A stretch of 64,000 bases of DNA from Rhodospirillales bacterium (GTDB lineage: Bacteria; Pseudomonadota; Alphaproteobacteria; Rhodospirillales; WMHbin7): NCBI GenBank assembly GCA_016214125.1, contig JACRPC010000006.1, positions 96,779 through 160,778 of the forward strand, given 5' to 3'. The notes under the pieces are model-generated. The model did no database searches, was not told where the DNA came from, and saw only the letters and a program-made list of their open reading frames with translations. The number at the start of each line of letters is the position of its first letter. Position 1 is the stretch's first letter. The translations under genes were made by a program, and so were the position numbers. Below are positions 24,876 to 33,216 of this stretch, piece by piece.

Positions 24876-25643
24876 ATGATCAGGCGGGCATGGACTCGGA
24901 TCGCGGGCGGAATCGGCGTCGCGGCGCTGGTCTTTTTGGCCTCGGCGGCTTTCGCCCAAGGCGAATTGGTCATCCTTTCCGTCACCGGTCTTGTCCTCGA
25001 TCTGCGCGAAGGCCAGTCGGTTGCCGCCGGCGCGACGATCCGCCTTCCCGCGGCCTCGACGGTACGGCTGCTCGCCGCCTCGGGCAAGGTCGTGACGGTC
25101 CAGGGGCCGTTCGCCGGTCCCGTTCCGCTGCCGGACGACGTCAAGCCCGCCGAAAGCGGGACGCAGGGGCTTGCGCGTCTGGCGCGCTTCCTGATCGAGC
25201 GCCCGCAGGGAACCGAAGCGTCGCTTGGCGCGGTGCGCGAAGTGTCGCTTGGCGCCGTGCGCTTGACCGAGCCGGCGCGACCATCGCGCGAGCCCAGCGA
25301 TCCCTGGCAGGTTGTGGCCGAAGAGGCCGGCGCCCAGTGCGCCAGGCCGCCCGAAATCGTTCTTTGGCGCAAGAACGCGGGCCCGGCGGCGCCCTATGAA
25401 ATGCGCGCCCAGCCGGGACCCAGCGTCAAGGCGGTCTGGCCGGAGGGCGAGTATCGCCAGTCATTGCGGCCCGAATTCGCGGTCGACGGCATGAAGCTGC
25501 AGGTGACACTGGGCGGGCGGGCGAGCGCCATCACGTTGCACCTGCTGCCGCCGGCCCTGACCAACCCGGTCGATATCGCCAATTGGATGCTCGACAAAGG
25601 CTGCCATCGGCAGGCGGCGCTTTATCTCGAAAAGTTGCCCTGA
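24876..25643 (+). CDS. Exported FecR-like protein divergent from the caspase operon
   Basis: The 255-residue protein starts MIRRAW and has a Sec signal peptide ending near FAQGE. Residues about 28-85 (LVLDLREGQSVAAGATIRLP, then VRLLAASGKVVTVQGPFAG) resemble a FecR-type periplasmic domain. The C-terminus (DIANWMLDKGCHRQAALYLE) contains a W..DKGC..QA pattern. The ATG follows GGGGAGGCTTC. The gene is transcribed away from the barrel-caspase operon across a 282-base AT-containing spacer that must hold both promoters. The function is unknown; a sensor or inhibitor partner of the caspase is only a suggestion from position. Confidence 0.7.
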   Translation: MIRRAWTRIAGGIGVAALVFLASAAFAQGELVILSVTGLVLDLREGQSVAAGATIRLPAASTVRLLAASGKVVTVQGPFAGPVPLPDDVKPAESGTQGLARLARFLIERPQGTEASLGAVREVSLGAVRLTEPARPSREPSDPWQVVAEEAGAQCARPPEIVLWRKNAGPAAPYEMRAQPGPSVKAVWPEGEYRQSLRPEFAVDGMKLQVTLGGRASAITLHLLPPALTNPVDIANWMLDKGCHRQAALYLEKLP

Positions 25644-25780
25644 CCCAAGGCCGTCGCGTCGCCGCCCTGATCCAAGGCACCGGGAAACCGGCCCCGGGGC
25701 GGTGATCCACCCTCGCCGGTCCTTCCCTGGGCGACGTGCGGCCCGACCTTGTTCGTGAGCCGGTGTTGGCGAATGGCCCC

Positions 25781-27808
25781 CTACAACCCCCGGCCGATGC
25801 CGAATTTTTTCAAGATGCCCTGCCAGATGCCTTCCTCCTCTTCCTCCTTCGAGGGCGGCGCGGCGGGCTGGGGCGGCGGGCTGGGCGCACCCAGCACCGA
25901 GGGCGGGGGTTGGTCGGGCAAAGGCTCGTGCCAAGGACCGGCCAGCGGCCGGGCCGGACGGCCCTGGTGGGCGATCTCCATCACGTCCCGCCACAGCCTT
26001 GCGGGCAGGCCGCCGCCCACCACCCGCTTCATCGGGCTGGTGTCGTCGTTGCCCATCCAGACCACCGCCAGGCGCTCGGCGGTGAAGCCGGCGAACCAGG
26101 CGTCGCGGTAATTCTGGCTGGTGCCGGTCTTGCCGGCGGCCGGACGGTCGAGCTTGGCCGCCTTGCCGGTGCCTTCGGCGATCACCGCCTGCATCAGCGC
26201 CTGCATGCCCAACAGCGATTCCGGCGCCACGACACGGGCGGGCAAGGGCTCCTGGCGTCGCCAGAGCACCGGTCCGCCGGTTTCCACCACCTCGATCAGC
26301 CCATAGGGTTCGGCGCGCAAGCCCCCATTGGCAAGGGGCAGCAAGGCGCCGGCCAATTCCAGGGGCGTCACTTCGCTCGAGCCCAGGGCCAGGGTGGCGT
26401 CGCGGCGCAGCTCGGATTGGATGCCCAGGCGCTTGGCGGTGGCGATGACGGTCTTCAGGCCCACCCGATCGGCCAGCCGCACCGCCGCCGTGTTGATCGA
26501 TTGGGCGAAGGCGGTGGAGAGCGGAATCTCGCCCAGATATTTGCCGGTGTAATTGTCGGGGCTCCAATCGCCCAGGCGGACCGGCGCGTCCAGCACGGTG
26601 TCGGTTTGGGTAAGGCCAGCGTCGAGCGCCGCCAGATAGACGAAGGTCTTGAAGGCCGAGCCGGGTTGGCGGAGCGCCTCGGTGGCGCGGTTGAACTGGC
26701 TGTCGTCGTAATCGACGCCGCCGGCCAGGGCCTTGACGGCGCCGTCGGGCGCCAGCACCACCAGCGCCGCCTGGCTGGCGTTGGCCGCCGGCCCCTGGCT
26801 TTCAACGAGCGCCTTCAAGCGCGCCTCGGCCTTGGCCTGAAGAACCGGATCGAGCGTGGTGGCGAGCGTCAGATCCTTGCCCTTGGTCTCCGCCAAGAGG
26901 GCCGACTGCGCCAGCGCCCAATCGACGAAATAGCGCCCGATGTTGGGCCGCACCCGCGCCACCACTTGGCCGCCGAGGCGTTTGGCCATGTCGGCATCGG
27001 CCTGGGGCAGCACGCCCGCCTCGACCATGTTGGCCAGCACTTGGGCGGTGCGGGCGCGCGCCCGCTCGGGGTCGGCGACCGGATTGAAGCGCGACGGCGC
27101 TTTCAACAGCCCGGCCAACAGGGCCGATTCGTAGAGATTGAGATCGCGCGCCGATTTGTCGAAATAACGCCGTGCCGCGGCATCGACGCCGAAAGTGCCC
27201 GCCCCCAGATAGACCCGGTTGAGATAGATGGTCAGCAGCTCGCGCTTGGAAAAACGGCGTTCGAGCGAGAAGGCCAGGATCGCTTCCTGCACCTTGCGCT
27301 TTAGGGTGCGCTCGGGCTTGAGGAACAGCACCTTGGCCAATTGCTGGGTGATGGTGCTGCCGCCCTGCTGCACCGACCCGGCCAGCGTGTTGCGCGCCAA
27401 GGCGCGCAATAGGCCGATCGGATCGACGCCGTGATGGCGGTAGAATCGCCGATCCTCGGTGGCCAGCACGGCGGCCGGCAGCACCGAGGGCAGATCCTCC
27501 AAATCCATCGGCTCGCCATAGACGTCGCCCAAGGCGGCCAGCACGGTGCCGTCGGCGGCGAGAAGGGTGATCGCGGGGCGGCGGGTGCCGCCGCCCAGAG
27601 CGTCGATGTCGGGCAGATCGCGGGCGTACCAGAAGACCAGCCCCGCGGTGCCGGCGCCGCCCAGCAGAATCAGCAGGATCAGAAGGCGCAGCAGGAAGGG
27701 GCGCCGCCTTGGGCCCTTGGCGGGCGGCTTGGGGCGGGCGGGCTTGCGATCCTTGCCGCTTTCGACATAGGGGCGCTCGCTCTTTTCGGCGCGAAGCTCC
27801 GGGGCCAT
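25781..27808 (-). CDS. Class A penicillin-binding protein (PBP1a family)
   Basis: The 675-residue bifunctional peptidoglycan synthase has a basic cytoplasmic N-terminus and one transmembrane helix (about residues 38-62). The transglycosylase domain has ATEDRRFYRHHGVDP, GGSTITQQLAK and RVYLGAGTFGVDAAA. The transpeptidase domain has the three active-site motifs SAFK (in QPGSAFKTFVY), SIN and KTGTS. The C-terminal tail is Pro/Glu-rich. The ATG at 27808 is preferred over a TTG five codons earlier. It acts at the outer face of the inner membrane and is the target of beta-lactams. It stands alone, divergent from trkH. Confidence 0.94.
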   Translation of the reverse strand: MAPELRAEKSERPYVESGKDRKPARPKPPAKGPRRRPFLLRLLILLILLGGAGTAGLVFWYARDLPDIDALGGGTRRPAITLLAADGTVLAALGDVYGEPMDLEDLPSVLPAAVLATEDRRFYRHHGVDPIGLLRALARNTLAGSVQQGGSTITQQLAKVLFLKPERTLKRKVQEAILAFSLERRFSKRELLTIYLNRVYLGAGTFGVDAAARRYFDKSARDLNLYESALLAGLLKAPSRFNPVADPERARARTAQVLANMVEAGVLPQADADMAKRLGGQVVARVRPNIGRYFVDWALAQSALLAETKGKDLTLATTLDPVLQAKAEARLKALVESQGPAANASQAALVVLAPDGAVKALAGGVDYDDSQFNRATEALRQPGSAFKTFVYLAALDAGLTQTDTVLDAPVRLGDWSPDNYTGKYLGEIPLSTAFAQSINTAAVRLADRVGLKTVIATAKRLGIQSELRRDATLALGSSEVTPLELAGALLPLANGGLRAEPYGLIEVVETGGPVLWRRQEPLPARVVAPESLLGMQALMQAVIAEGTGKAAKLDRPAAGKTGTSQNYRDAWFAGFTAERLAVVWMGNDDTSPMKRVVGGGLPARLWRDVMEIAHQGRPARPLAGPWHEPLPDQPPPSVLGAPSPPPQPAAPPSKEEEEEGIWQGILKKFGIGRGL

Positions 27809-27937
27809 GGGGCTGGATAGCAAGCGAAGATGGCGAAGTCAAAGCCGCCAAAGGGTTTTTTTGAGGCAAACGCCACTTTACAACCCCCCGGGCAAGGAGG
27901 ATAGTTCGCCCGTTCGCAACAATTCCGTACCCGGCGT

Positions 27938-29383
27938 ATGGACTTCCGGCCGATTTTTCTGGTTCTGGGTCTTCTGGTGGCGGCGCTGGGGCTGGTGATG
28001 TTCATCCCGGCCATCGCCGATCTGGTCGCCGATCACGAGGACTGGCGGATTTTCACCGCCTCGGGCTTTGCCACGCTTCTGATCGGCGCGCTCACCATGC
28101 TGGCCAACCGGGGCGGCCCGACGACGCTCACCGTCCGCCAGGCCTTTCTGCTCACCACGCTGGCCTGGGTGGCTCTGGCGGCCTTCGGGGCGCTGCCTTT
28201 CGTCTTTTCCCATCTGGGTCTTTCCTACGCCGAGGCCTATTTCGAGGCGATGTCGGGGCTGACCACCACCGGGGCGACGGTGATCGTCGGGCTCGACGAG
28301 GCGCCGCCCGGCATTCTGCTCTGGCGGGCTTTGTTGCACGGCGTCGGCGGCATCGGCATCGTGGTGATGGCGGTGGCGGTGCTGCCCTTCCTGCGCGTCG
28401 GCGGCATGCAGCTCTTCCGCATGGAATCCTCGGACAAGTCGGAAAAGCTGATGCCGAAGGCCGCGCAAATGGCCTTGGCGATCATCCTGGTCTATTTCGG
28501 CCTGGCGATTCTGTGCACGCTGGCGCTGTGGCTGGCCGGGATGAACGCCTTCGACGCCGTCTGCCATGCCCTGGCCACGGTTTCGACCGGCGGCTTTTCG
28601 ACCAAGGACGCCTCGGTCGGTTATTTCGACAGCGACGTCATCGATTGGATTCTGGTCGTCTTCATGCTCTCGGGCGGCCTGCCGCTCACCTATTATGTGC
28701 GGGTGTTGGGCGAGGGCTGGGGGGCGGCGCGCAAGGAAAGCCAACCCCGCACCTTCCTAAGCGTGGTGGCGGTGATCGTGGTCGTGCTTTCGCTGTGGGC
28801 CTGGCAAGTGGCCGATTATCCGCTCGATTACGCCTTCCACCACGTCGCCTTCTCGGTCGCCTCGATCATCACCACCACCGGCTTCGTCACCGTCGATTAC
28901 AGCGAATGGGGCGACGCCATGATGCTGGCGATGCTCCTGGTCACCTGCATCGGCGGCTGCACCGGCTCGACCTCGGGCGGCATCAAGATTTTCCGCTGGC
29001 AGATTCTGCTCCGCTACATCCGTGCCCAGCTATCCTTGATGTTCCAGCCCAACCGGGTGATCACGCTCCGCTACGACCAGACCGCCTACACGCCTGAGGT
29101 GACGCTGTCGGTGATCACCTTCATCGCCGTCTATTTCGTCTCCATGGGCGGCTTGTCCATGCTGGTGGCGCTCACCGGGGTCGATTTCCTCTCGGCCCTA
29201 AGCGGCACCGCGGCGGCGATGGCCAATGTCGGCCCGGGTCTGGGCAAGGTGGTGGGGCCGGCCGGCACCTACCAGCCGGTGCCCGAGGCGACGAAATGGC
29301 TGTTGTCCGTCGCCATGCTGATCGGGCGACTGGAAATCTTCACCATCCTGGTGCTGTTCACCCGCAACTTCTGGCGGCGCTGA
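27938..29383 (+). CDS. trkH: TrkH/KtrB-type potassium transporter
   Basis: The 481-residue membrane protein has the four pore loops of the superfamily, each with a filter Gly: TTTGATVIVG, ATVSTGGFST, ITTTGFVTVD and ANVGPGLGKV. Between them lie paired transmembrane helices, giving about ten in total. The length matches TrkH of proteobacteria. A TrkA-type NAD-binding regulator is usually needed and is not encoded nearby. The start has no clear ribosome binding site; a GGAGG occurs about 38 bases upstream. A strong hairpin follows the stop. Confidence 0.94.
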   Translation: MDFRPIFLVLGLLVAALGLVMFIPAIADLVADHEDWRIFTASGFATLLIGALTMLANRGGPTTLTVRQAFLLTTLAWVALAAFGALPFVFSHLGLSYAEAYFEAMSGLTTTGATVIVGLDEAPPGILLWRALLHGVGGIGIVVMAVAVLPFLRVGGMQLFRMESSDKSEKLMPKAAQMALAIILVYFGLAILCTLALWLAGMNAFDAVCHALATVSTGGFSTKDASVGYFDSDVIDWILVVFMLSGGLPLTYYVRVLGEGWGAARKESQPRTFLSVVAVIVVVLSLWAWQVADYPLDYAFHHVAFSVASIITTTGFVTVDYSEWGDAMMLAMLLVTCIGGCTGSTSGGIKIFRWQILLRYIRAQLSLMFQPNRVITLRYDQTAYTPEVTLSVITFIAVYFVSMGGLSMLVALTGVDFLSALSGTAAAMANVGPGLGKVVGPAGTYQPVPEATKWLLSVAMLIGRLEIFTILVLFTRNFWRR

Positions 29384-29391
29384 AACGGCAA

Positions 29392-29419
29392 GGGCGGAAA
29401 CCCGCAAGGGTTTCCGCCC
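29392..29419. terminator. Hairpin between convergent trkH and small lysine-rich gene
   Basis: GGGCGGAAACCC and GGGTTTCCGCCC form a perfect 12-bp stem around a GCAA loop. No T run follows on either side, so termination strength is uncertain. Confidence 0.6.
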
Positions 29420-29451
29420 CGATAACTTTGGAACGAAGGGTCGGGCTAACC

Positions 29452-29631
29452 TTACTTCTTCTTGCCCTTCGCCTCGCCCTTCTTTTCCTTCTTGGGCTTC
29501 TTGTCTTTCTTCGGCTTCTTCTCGGCCTTCTCGGCCTTCGCCGGGGCGGCGTAGGCGACGGTCGGGGCGACGACCATCGAACCGGCGGCCAGGAAGGCGG
29601 CGGCGAGGGCAACCAACGTCAACTTCTTCAT
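29452..29631 (-). CDS. Small exported lysine-rich protein
   Basis: The 59-residue product has a Sec signal peptide (KKLTLVALAAAFLAAGSMVV, cleaved near AYAA). The mature part of about 30 residues is almost only Lys, Glu, Ala, Pro and Gly (repeats of KKPKKDKK and KKEKKGEAKGKKK). The ATG at 29631 follows GGAGCGCTCACG. Short basic exported proteins of this kind are often annotated as hypothetical, and no function is known. An envelope-binding role through its charge is speculation. Confidence 0.72.
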   Translation of the reverse strand: MKKLTLVALAAAFLAAGSMVVAPTVAYAAPAKAEKAEKKPKKDKKPKKEKKGEAKGKKK

Positions 29632-29801
29632 CGTGAGCGCTCCATCCATTAGAAAGCGTTGTCCAAGGTGGGGATCGCCGGGGTTGTTGCCATCGATCGG
29701 CCGCCGCCCGAGACCCATCCGCGGAAACCCTAGGGAACAATCGTGGCATAATCATGGCAGGCGGCCCGATTTTCGGGTCGGGCGGCGCCGCCACCGACCC
29801 C

Positions 29802-30383
29802 TTAGCGGATGTGGGCGGCCATATAGTCGCGGATGTTGCGTTCCAGCACCTGGTCGAGGTCCTTGACCAGCGATTCCGCCATTTCGAACCAGATCTGCTC
29901 GCGTTGGTTGAGAGTGACGCTTTCGGTGACGGTGCGCGAGCGCACCACCCGGCCCGAGGCCTGGGCCAAGGGCTGGCCGCGCGAATCGCGGATCACCACC
30001 TCGGCGCTCAGCGCGGCGTCGTAGCGTTCGGATTGCTGATCCTTGAACATGCCGGTGAAGCCCTTGTCGACCGCCAGGGTCGCCTCGGTCACCGAGGCCT
30101 CGCGGACGATGACATGGGCGATCTTGGCGTTGCCCACCGCCTGCAGGCGGTCGCGCGCCCAGACCCGCATCGCCGCTTCCGGGCTGGTGGGGAAGAGATG
30201 CTCGACATTGGGCGGCTTCAGCGGTGCCTGGTATTCTGAGGTCACTTCGACCCGCATGACATCAAGCTTGATCGGCGCCAAATGGGCAAAGCTCATCTGC
30301 GGCAGGACCGGCGGCGGCGGCGGCGTCTGGCAGCCGGCCAGCAGGACAAGCAGGGCCAGGGCGAGAAACGGGCGGGCGCGCAT
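29802..30383 (-). CDS. Conserved lipoprotein of unknown function
   Basis: The 193-residue protein has a lipoprotein signal MRARPFLALALLVLLAGCQT with lipobox LAGC, then a Pro-rich linker (TPPPPPVLPQ). The remaining domain has VMRVEVTSEYQAPLKPPNVE, HLFPTSPEAAMRVWARDRLQ and SLVKDLDQVLERNIRDYM. This layout matches a family of uncharacterised alphaproteobacterial lipoproteins. The ATG at 30383 has GGGAGACC upstream. The next gene upstream on the same strand is the nuclease at a 59-base distance, so co-transcription is possible. Confidence 0.78.
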   Translation of the reverse strand: MRARPFLALALLVLLAGCQTPPPPPVLPQMSFAHLAPIKLDVMRVEVTSEYQAPLKPPNVEHLFPTSPEAAMRVWARDRLQAVGNAKIAHVIVREASVTEATLAVDKGFTGMFKDQQSERYDAALSAEVVIRDSRGQPLAQASGRVVRSRTVTESVTLNQREQIWFEMAESLVKDLDQVLERNIRDYMAAHIR

Positions 30384-30442
30384 GATCGGGTCTCCCATCG
30401 GGTCCAAAACGGCGCGCATTGTGCGCCGCCATCATGGCGGAT

Positions 30443-31279
30443 TCAAGGCGGCGCCGCTTTCCTGGCGGGGCGGTTGGCGCCAAGCACGGCCGGGACTTCC
30501 AGCGGCTCGGGATGGGTAAGCTCGATCATCGGCCCGTTGCGGGCAACCAGCCAGCCGCGCACCCGCACCGTCTGGCCCTCGAGCCGGCGAGGATCGCCCA
30601 ACGCTTTGCTAAACAGGCGCCGGGCCTCGGAATCGAGGGCGATGGTGAAATCGCTTTTCCAATCGGCGCCGAAATTGAGATAGGTGCGCCCGCCCGTCGT
30701 CGCCACCGTCTTCACCGGTCCCTCGACGATCTGGAAGGTGCCGATCAGCCGGGCCGCCTCCTCGGGCGTGCGCAGGGCGTAGAAGGGATGGGCCCAGATG
30801 CCGCGCTTGGCGGCGCGCGCCTCGCCTTCGAGAGCCAGCAGGGCGGGAACGGCGGCCCGGTTGTCGGCGAAGGTGTAGACGCGCGCCCAGCCCTCCTTCA
30901 GCATGCGGCCCTGAATCCACAGCCCGTCCTCGCGCACCAGATGGGCGAGCGCCCGGCCATGGCGGTCCCGCCGGGCGCCGCCGTAATGCAGCGCGACGGC
31001 GCGGCCTTGCACCAGCGTTTCCAAAGCCCGCTTCGATTCCTCGCCCAAGGGCCAGGGCGTGAAGTTGGGCCGGCCCAAGGCCAGCATGGGGGCCTGCGTT
31101 CCGACCAGGCGGACCTGGCGGCCATCTTCGAGCTTGACCGTGTCGCCATCGACCACCTCGACGACCGTGATCGCCGCGCCCACCCGCTCCAGCCCAGCCG
31201 GCAGGTCTTGCGCCTCGGCCGGGCCGATCGGGGCCAGCAGGGCCAAGAGGACAAGCGCGGTCGATCGAGCGAAAGGCAT
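30443..31279 (-). CDS. Secreted thermonuclease-like (SNase-domain) protein
   Basis: The 278-residue protein has a signal peptide (MPFARSTALVLLALLAPIGP, cleaved near AEA). A staphylococcal-nuclease fold follows, with VEVVDGDTVKLEDGRQVRLV, EESKRALETLVQG and RRDRHGRALAHLV. The calcium-binding Asp and catalytic Glu and Arg positions appear filled. The C-terminal 100 residues form a second OB-like region (GRTYLNFGADWKSDFTIALD). An ATG at 31312 is an alternative start with a GAGG upstream. Substrate preference is unknown. Confidence 0.85.
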   Translation of the reverse strand: MPFARSTALVLLALLAPIGPAEAQDLPAGLERVGAAITVVEVVDGDTVKLEDGRQVRLVGTQAPMLALGRPNFTPWPLGEESKRALETLVQGRAVALHYGGARRDRHGRALAHLVREDGLWIQGRMLKEGWARVYTFADNRAAVPALLALEGEARAAKRGIWAHPFYALRTPEEAARLIGTFQIVEGPVKTVATTGGRTYLNFGADWKSDFTIALDSEARRLFSKALGDPRRLEGQTVRVRGWLVARNGPMIELTHPEPLEVPAVLGANRPARKAAPP

Positions 31280-31312
31280 GGATGGGCGGGCTACCGCTCT
31301 GAGCGCGCGCAT

Positions 31313-31711
31313 GCGCGCGTCGCCTCAGCCCGCCGCCAAAGCCCGGCGGGCAACGGGGCGGCCCGATCACGAAGGGTCACGGTTGCCATGATGGAATCAA
31401 TTTAAGAGGCGCTCGCCTTGCTGTCAAAGCGGGTCGGCGGATCGTCTTTCCCTATGACGAGATCCATGTCGATTTCGTCTTAAAGGCGGCGTGGGTTAGG
31501 GTGGGCCGTGGGCGACTTTTTGCGCCCGGCCTAGCCTGGGCTCTGATGCTGGAGGAACGCGCCGGCGATCAAGGTCATCCGGACATGGCGGTGAAGTCCA
31601 CGCCAAGACTTTCCCTCGATATGGTCAAGCCCGAGTCCTTCGTTCATGGGCTGTTGGGTCTGTTCACAGACCCCAGCGGACCTCGATGGCGGTAACGATG
31701 AGCCGGTTGGA
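31313..31711. other. Intergenic region, no gene supported
   Basis: A 64-codon open frame at 31501-31695 has no ribosome binding site, recognisable domain or protein-like composition. No terminator or promoter stands out. The stretch marks the left boundary of the TetR-ABC segment. Confidence 0.6.
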
Positions 31712-32299
31712 TCAACCGATCGACAAAATACTCTCCATGGCCATCGAGCGGAACCAGGCATCGATCCGTTCGGGCGGAATTCGCGCTTTATGATCAAGCC
31801 ACCAGGTCAGCACCGCCATGAAGGCGCCGACCACGAACTGGATGACGAGTTCCCGCTGGCCCGTGTTGGATTTGTCGGCGCCAAGGGTTGCCGTCAGATC
31901 GGCGCGCACCAGTTCGGTCAGGAAACGCTGGATCTGGTAGAGGGCGACCATTCCACCGCGATTGCCGACGAGGGCCTGGTAGACTTCCTTATGATCCGCC
32001 GCATGTTCAAACATGGGCCGACTGAAGGCGAGAATCCGATCTTTGACGCCGGCTCTTGACCGCAACGCCCGATTCTGGTGCTCGCCCAGAAGCTGCCGTA
32101 AGGAATCGAAGCCCTTTCGGAACAGATCCTCCTTGCCGGTGTAATGGCTGTAGAAGGTCGAACGGCCGACATTGGCTTCATCGATAATGTCCTGGACGGT
32201 GACGGAATCGTAGCCCTTTCTGAGAATGAGCGAAATCAGGGCCTGATGGAGCGACGCGCGGGTCTTGGCGGTGCGCCGGTCCTCGCCATTCTTTTTCAT
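31712..32299 (-). CDS. TetR/AcrR-family repressor
   Basis: The 195-residue regulator has an N-terminal TetR helix-turn-helix: TKTRASLHQALISLILRKG-like start, VQDIIDEANVGRSTFYSHYT and GKEDLFRKGFDSL. The C-terminal ligand domain (VVGAFMAVLTWWLDHKARIP) is of the type common among repressors of efflux genes. It is divergent from an ABC transporter pair with a 140-base spacer containing an imperfect palindrome, so local repression of the transporter is likely. The inducer is unknown. Confidence 0.9.
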   Translation of the reverse strand: MKKNGEDRRTAKTRASLHQALISLILRKGYDSVTVQDIIDEANVGRSTFYSHYTGKEDLFRKGFDSLRQLLGEHQNRALRSRAGVKDRILAFSRPMFEHAADHKEVYQALVGNRGGMVALYQIQRFLTELVRADLTATLGADKSNTGQRELVIQFVVGAFMAVLTWWLDHKARIPPERIDAWFRSMAMESILSIG

Positions 32300-32379
32300 C
32301 TAAGGCTCCTTCGGGACAAAAACGACAAACCGTTCGCTAATGGACATTGGGCCGAACGCGTTTCTTGTCGAAATCCGGC

Positions 32380-32407
32380 CACAATGTTCACAATTAAACA
32401 CAGTGTG
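32380..32407. promoter_or_regulatory. Candidate TetR operator
   Basis: CACAATGT and ACAGTGTG are inverted arms (7 of 8 positions match) separated by 12 AT-rich bases. The site is 33 bases before the ABC ATPase start and 81 before the repressor start. Confidence 0.5.
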
Positions 32408-32439
32408 CGGCAACCAAGTCAAGCGGATGGAGATCACGC

Positions 32440-33216
32440 ATGTCATCGTTATCGCCGGTTCAGTCGAAAGCGACCTTGCCCCCGACGGGGATGGGATTGC
32501 AGCGGCCGGTCATCTCCTTGATCGATGTCGTCAAGCGATTTGAGACACCGGGCGGCGTCTTCACGGCGCTCGACGGGATCAATCTGACGATCCGGGCCGG
32601 CGAATGCCTGGCCATCGTCGGCAAGTCCGGCAGCGGCAAATCGACCCTGGTCAACATGATCACCGGCTTGGATCGCCCCAGTGGGGGCGAAGTCCGAACC
32701 AGGGATCTGCGGATTGACCGTCTTGGCGAATCGGCGTTGGCCCGTTGGCGCGGTCTATCGGTTGGCATCGTCTTTCAATTTTTCCAGCTTTTACCGGCTC
32801 TCACCATCGCCGAGAACGTCATGTTGCCCATGGATTTCATGGACAGTGTGCCCAGGGACCAACGCCACCAGCGGGCCATGACCTTGCTGGATCGGGTGGG
32901 AATCGCCGATCAGGCCGACAAGCTGCCCTCGGCCTTGTCCGGGGGACAACAGCAACGCGCCGCGATCGCGCGCGCGTTGGCCAACAATCCGGCCATCCTG
33001 GTTGCCGATGAGCCGACCGGGAACTTGGACTCCCGCAACGCCGAAGCGGTCTTCGAATTATTCGCCGATCTGGCGCGGGCCGGAACAGCGATGGTTGTCG
33101 TCACACACGAACGCGATGTCGGGCGCCTGGTCGATCGGACCGTGACTTTAAGCGATGGCAAAATCGTTGCCGACGCCGCCTTCGCTCTTCGTCCCCTTGG
33201 GGAGTGCGGACGATGA
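32440..33216 (+). CDS. ABC exporter ATP-binding protein (MacB/LolD type)
   Basis: The 258-residue ATPase has Walker [10 protein letters not shown], signature LSGGQQQR, Walker [13 protein letters not shown] and the switch His in VVTHE. The sequence [19 protein letters not shown] region and [20 protein letters not shown] are typical of the MacB/LolD/FtsE branch that pairs with FtsX-like permeases. The ATG has GGATGGAG upstream. Its stop overlaps the permease start as ATGA. Expression is probably controlled by the divergent TetR protein. Confidence 0.93.
   Translation: MSSLSPVQSKATLPPTGMGLQRPVISLIDVVKRFETPGGVFTALDGINLTIRAGECLAIVGKSGSGKSTLVNMITGLDRPSGGEVRTRDLRIDRLGESALARWRGLSVGIVFQFFQLLPALTIAENVMLPMDFMDSVPRDQRHQRAMTLLDRVGIADQADKLPSALSGGQQQRAAIARALANNPAILVADEPTGNLDSRNAEAVFELFADLARAGTAMVVVTHERDVGRLVDRTVTLSDGKIVADAAFALRPLGECGR

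Noticed and set aside
31501..31695. 64-codon frame in the gap before the TetR gene
   Set aside because: No ribosome binding site, no domain and no clear codon bias.
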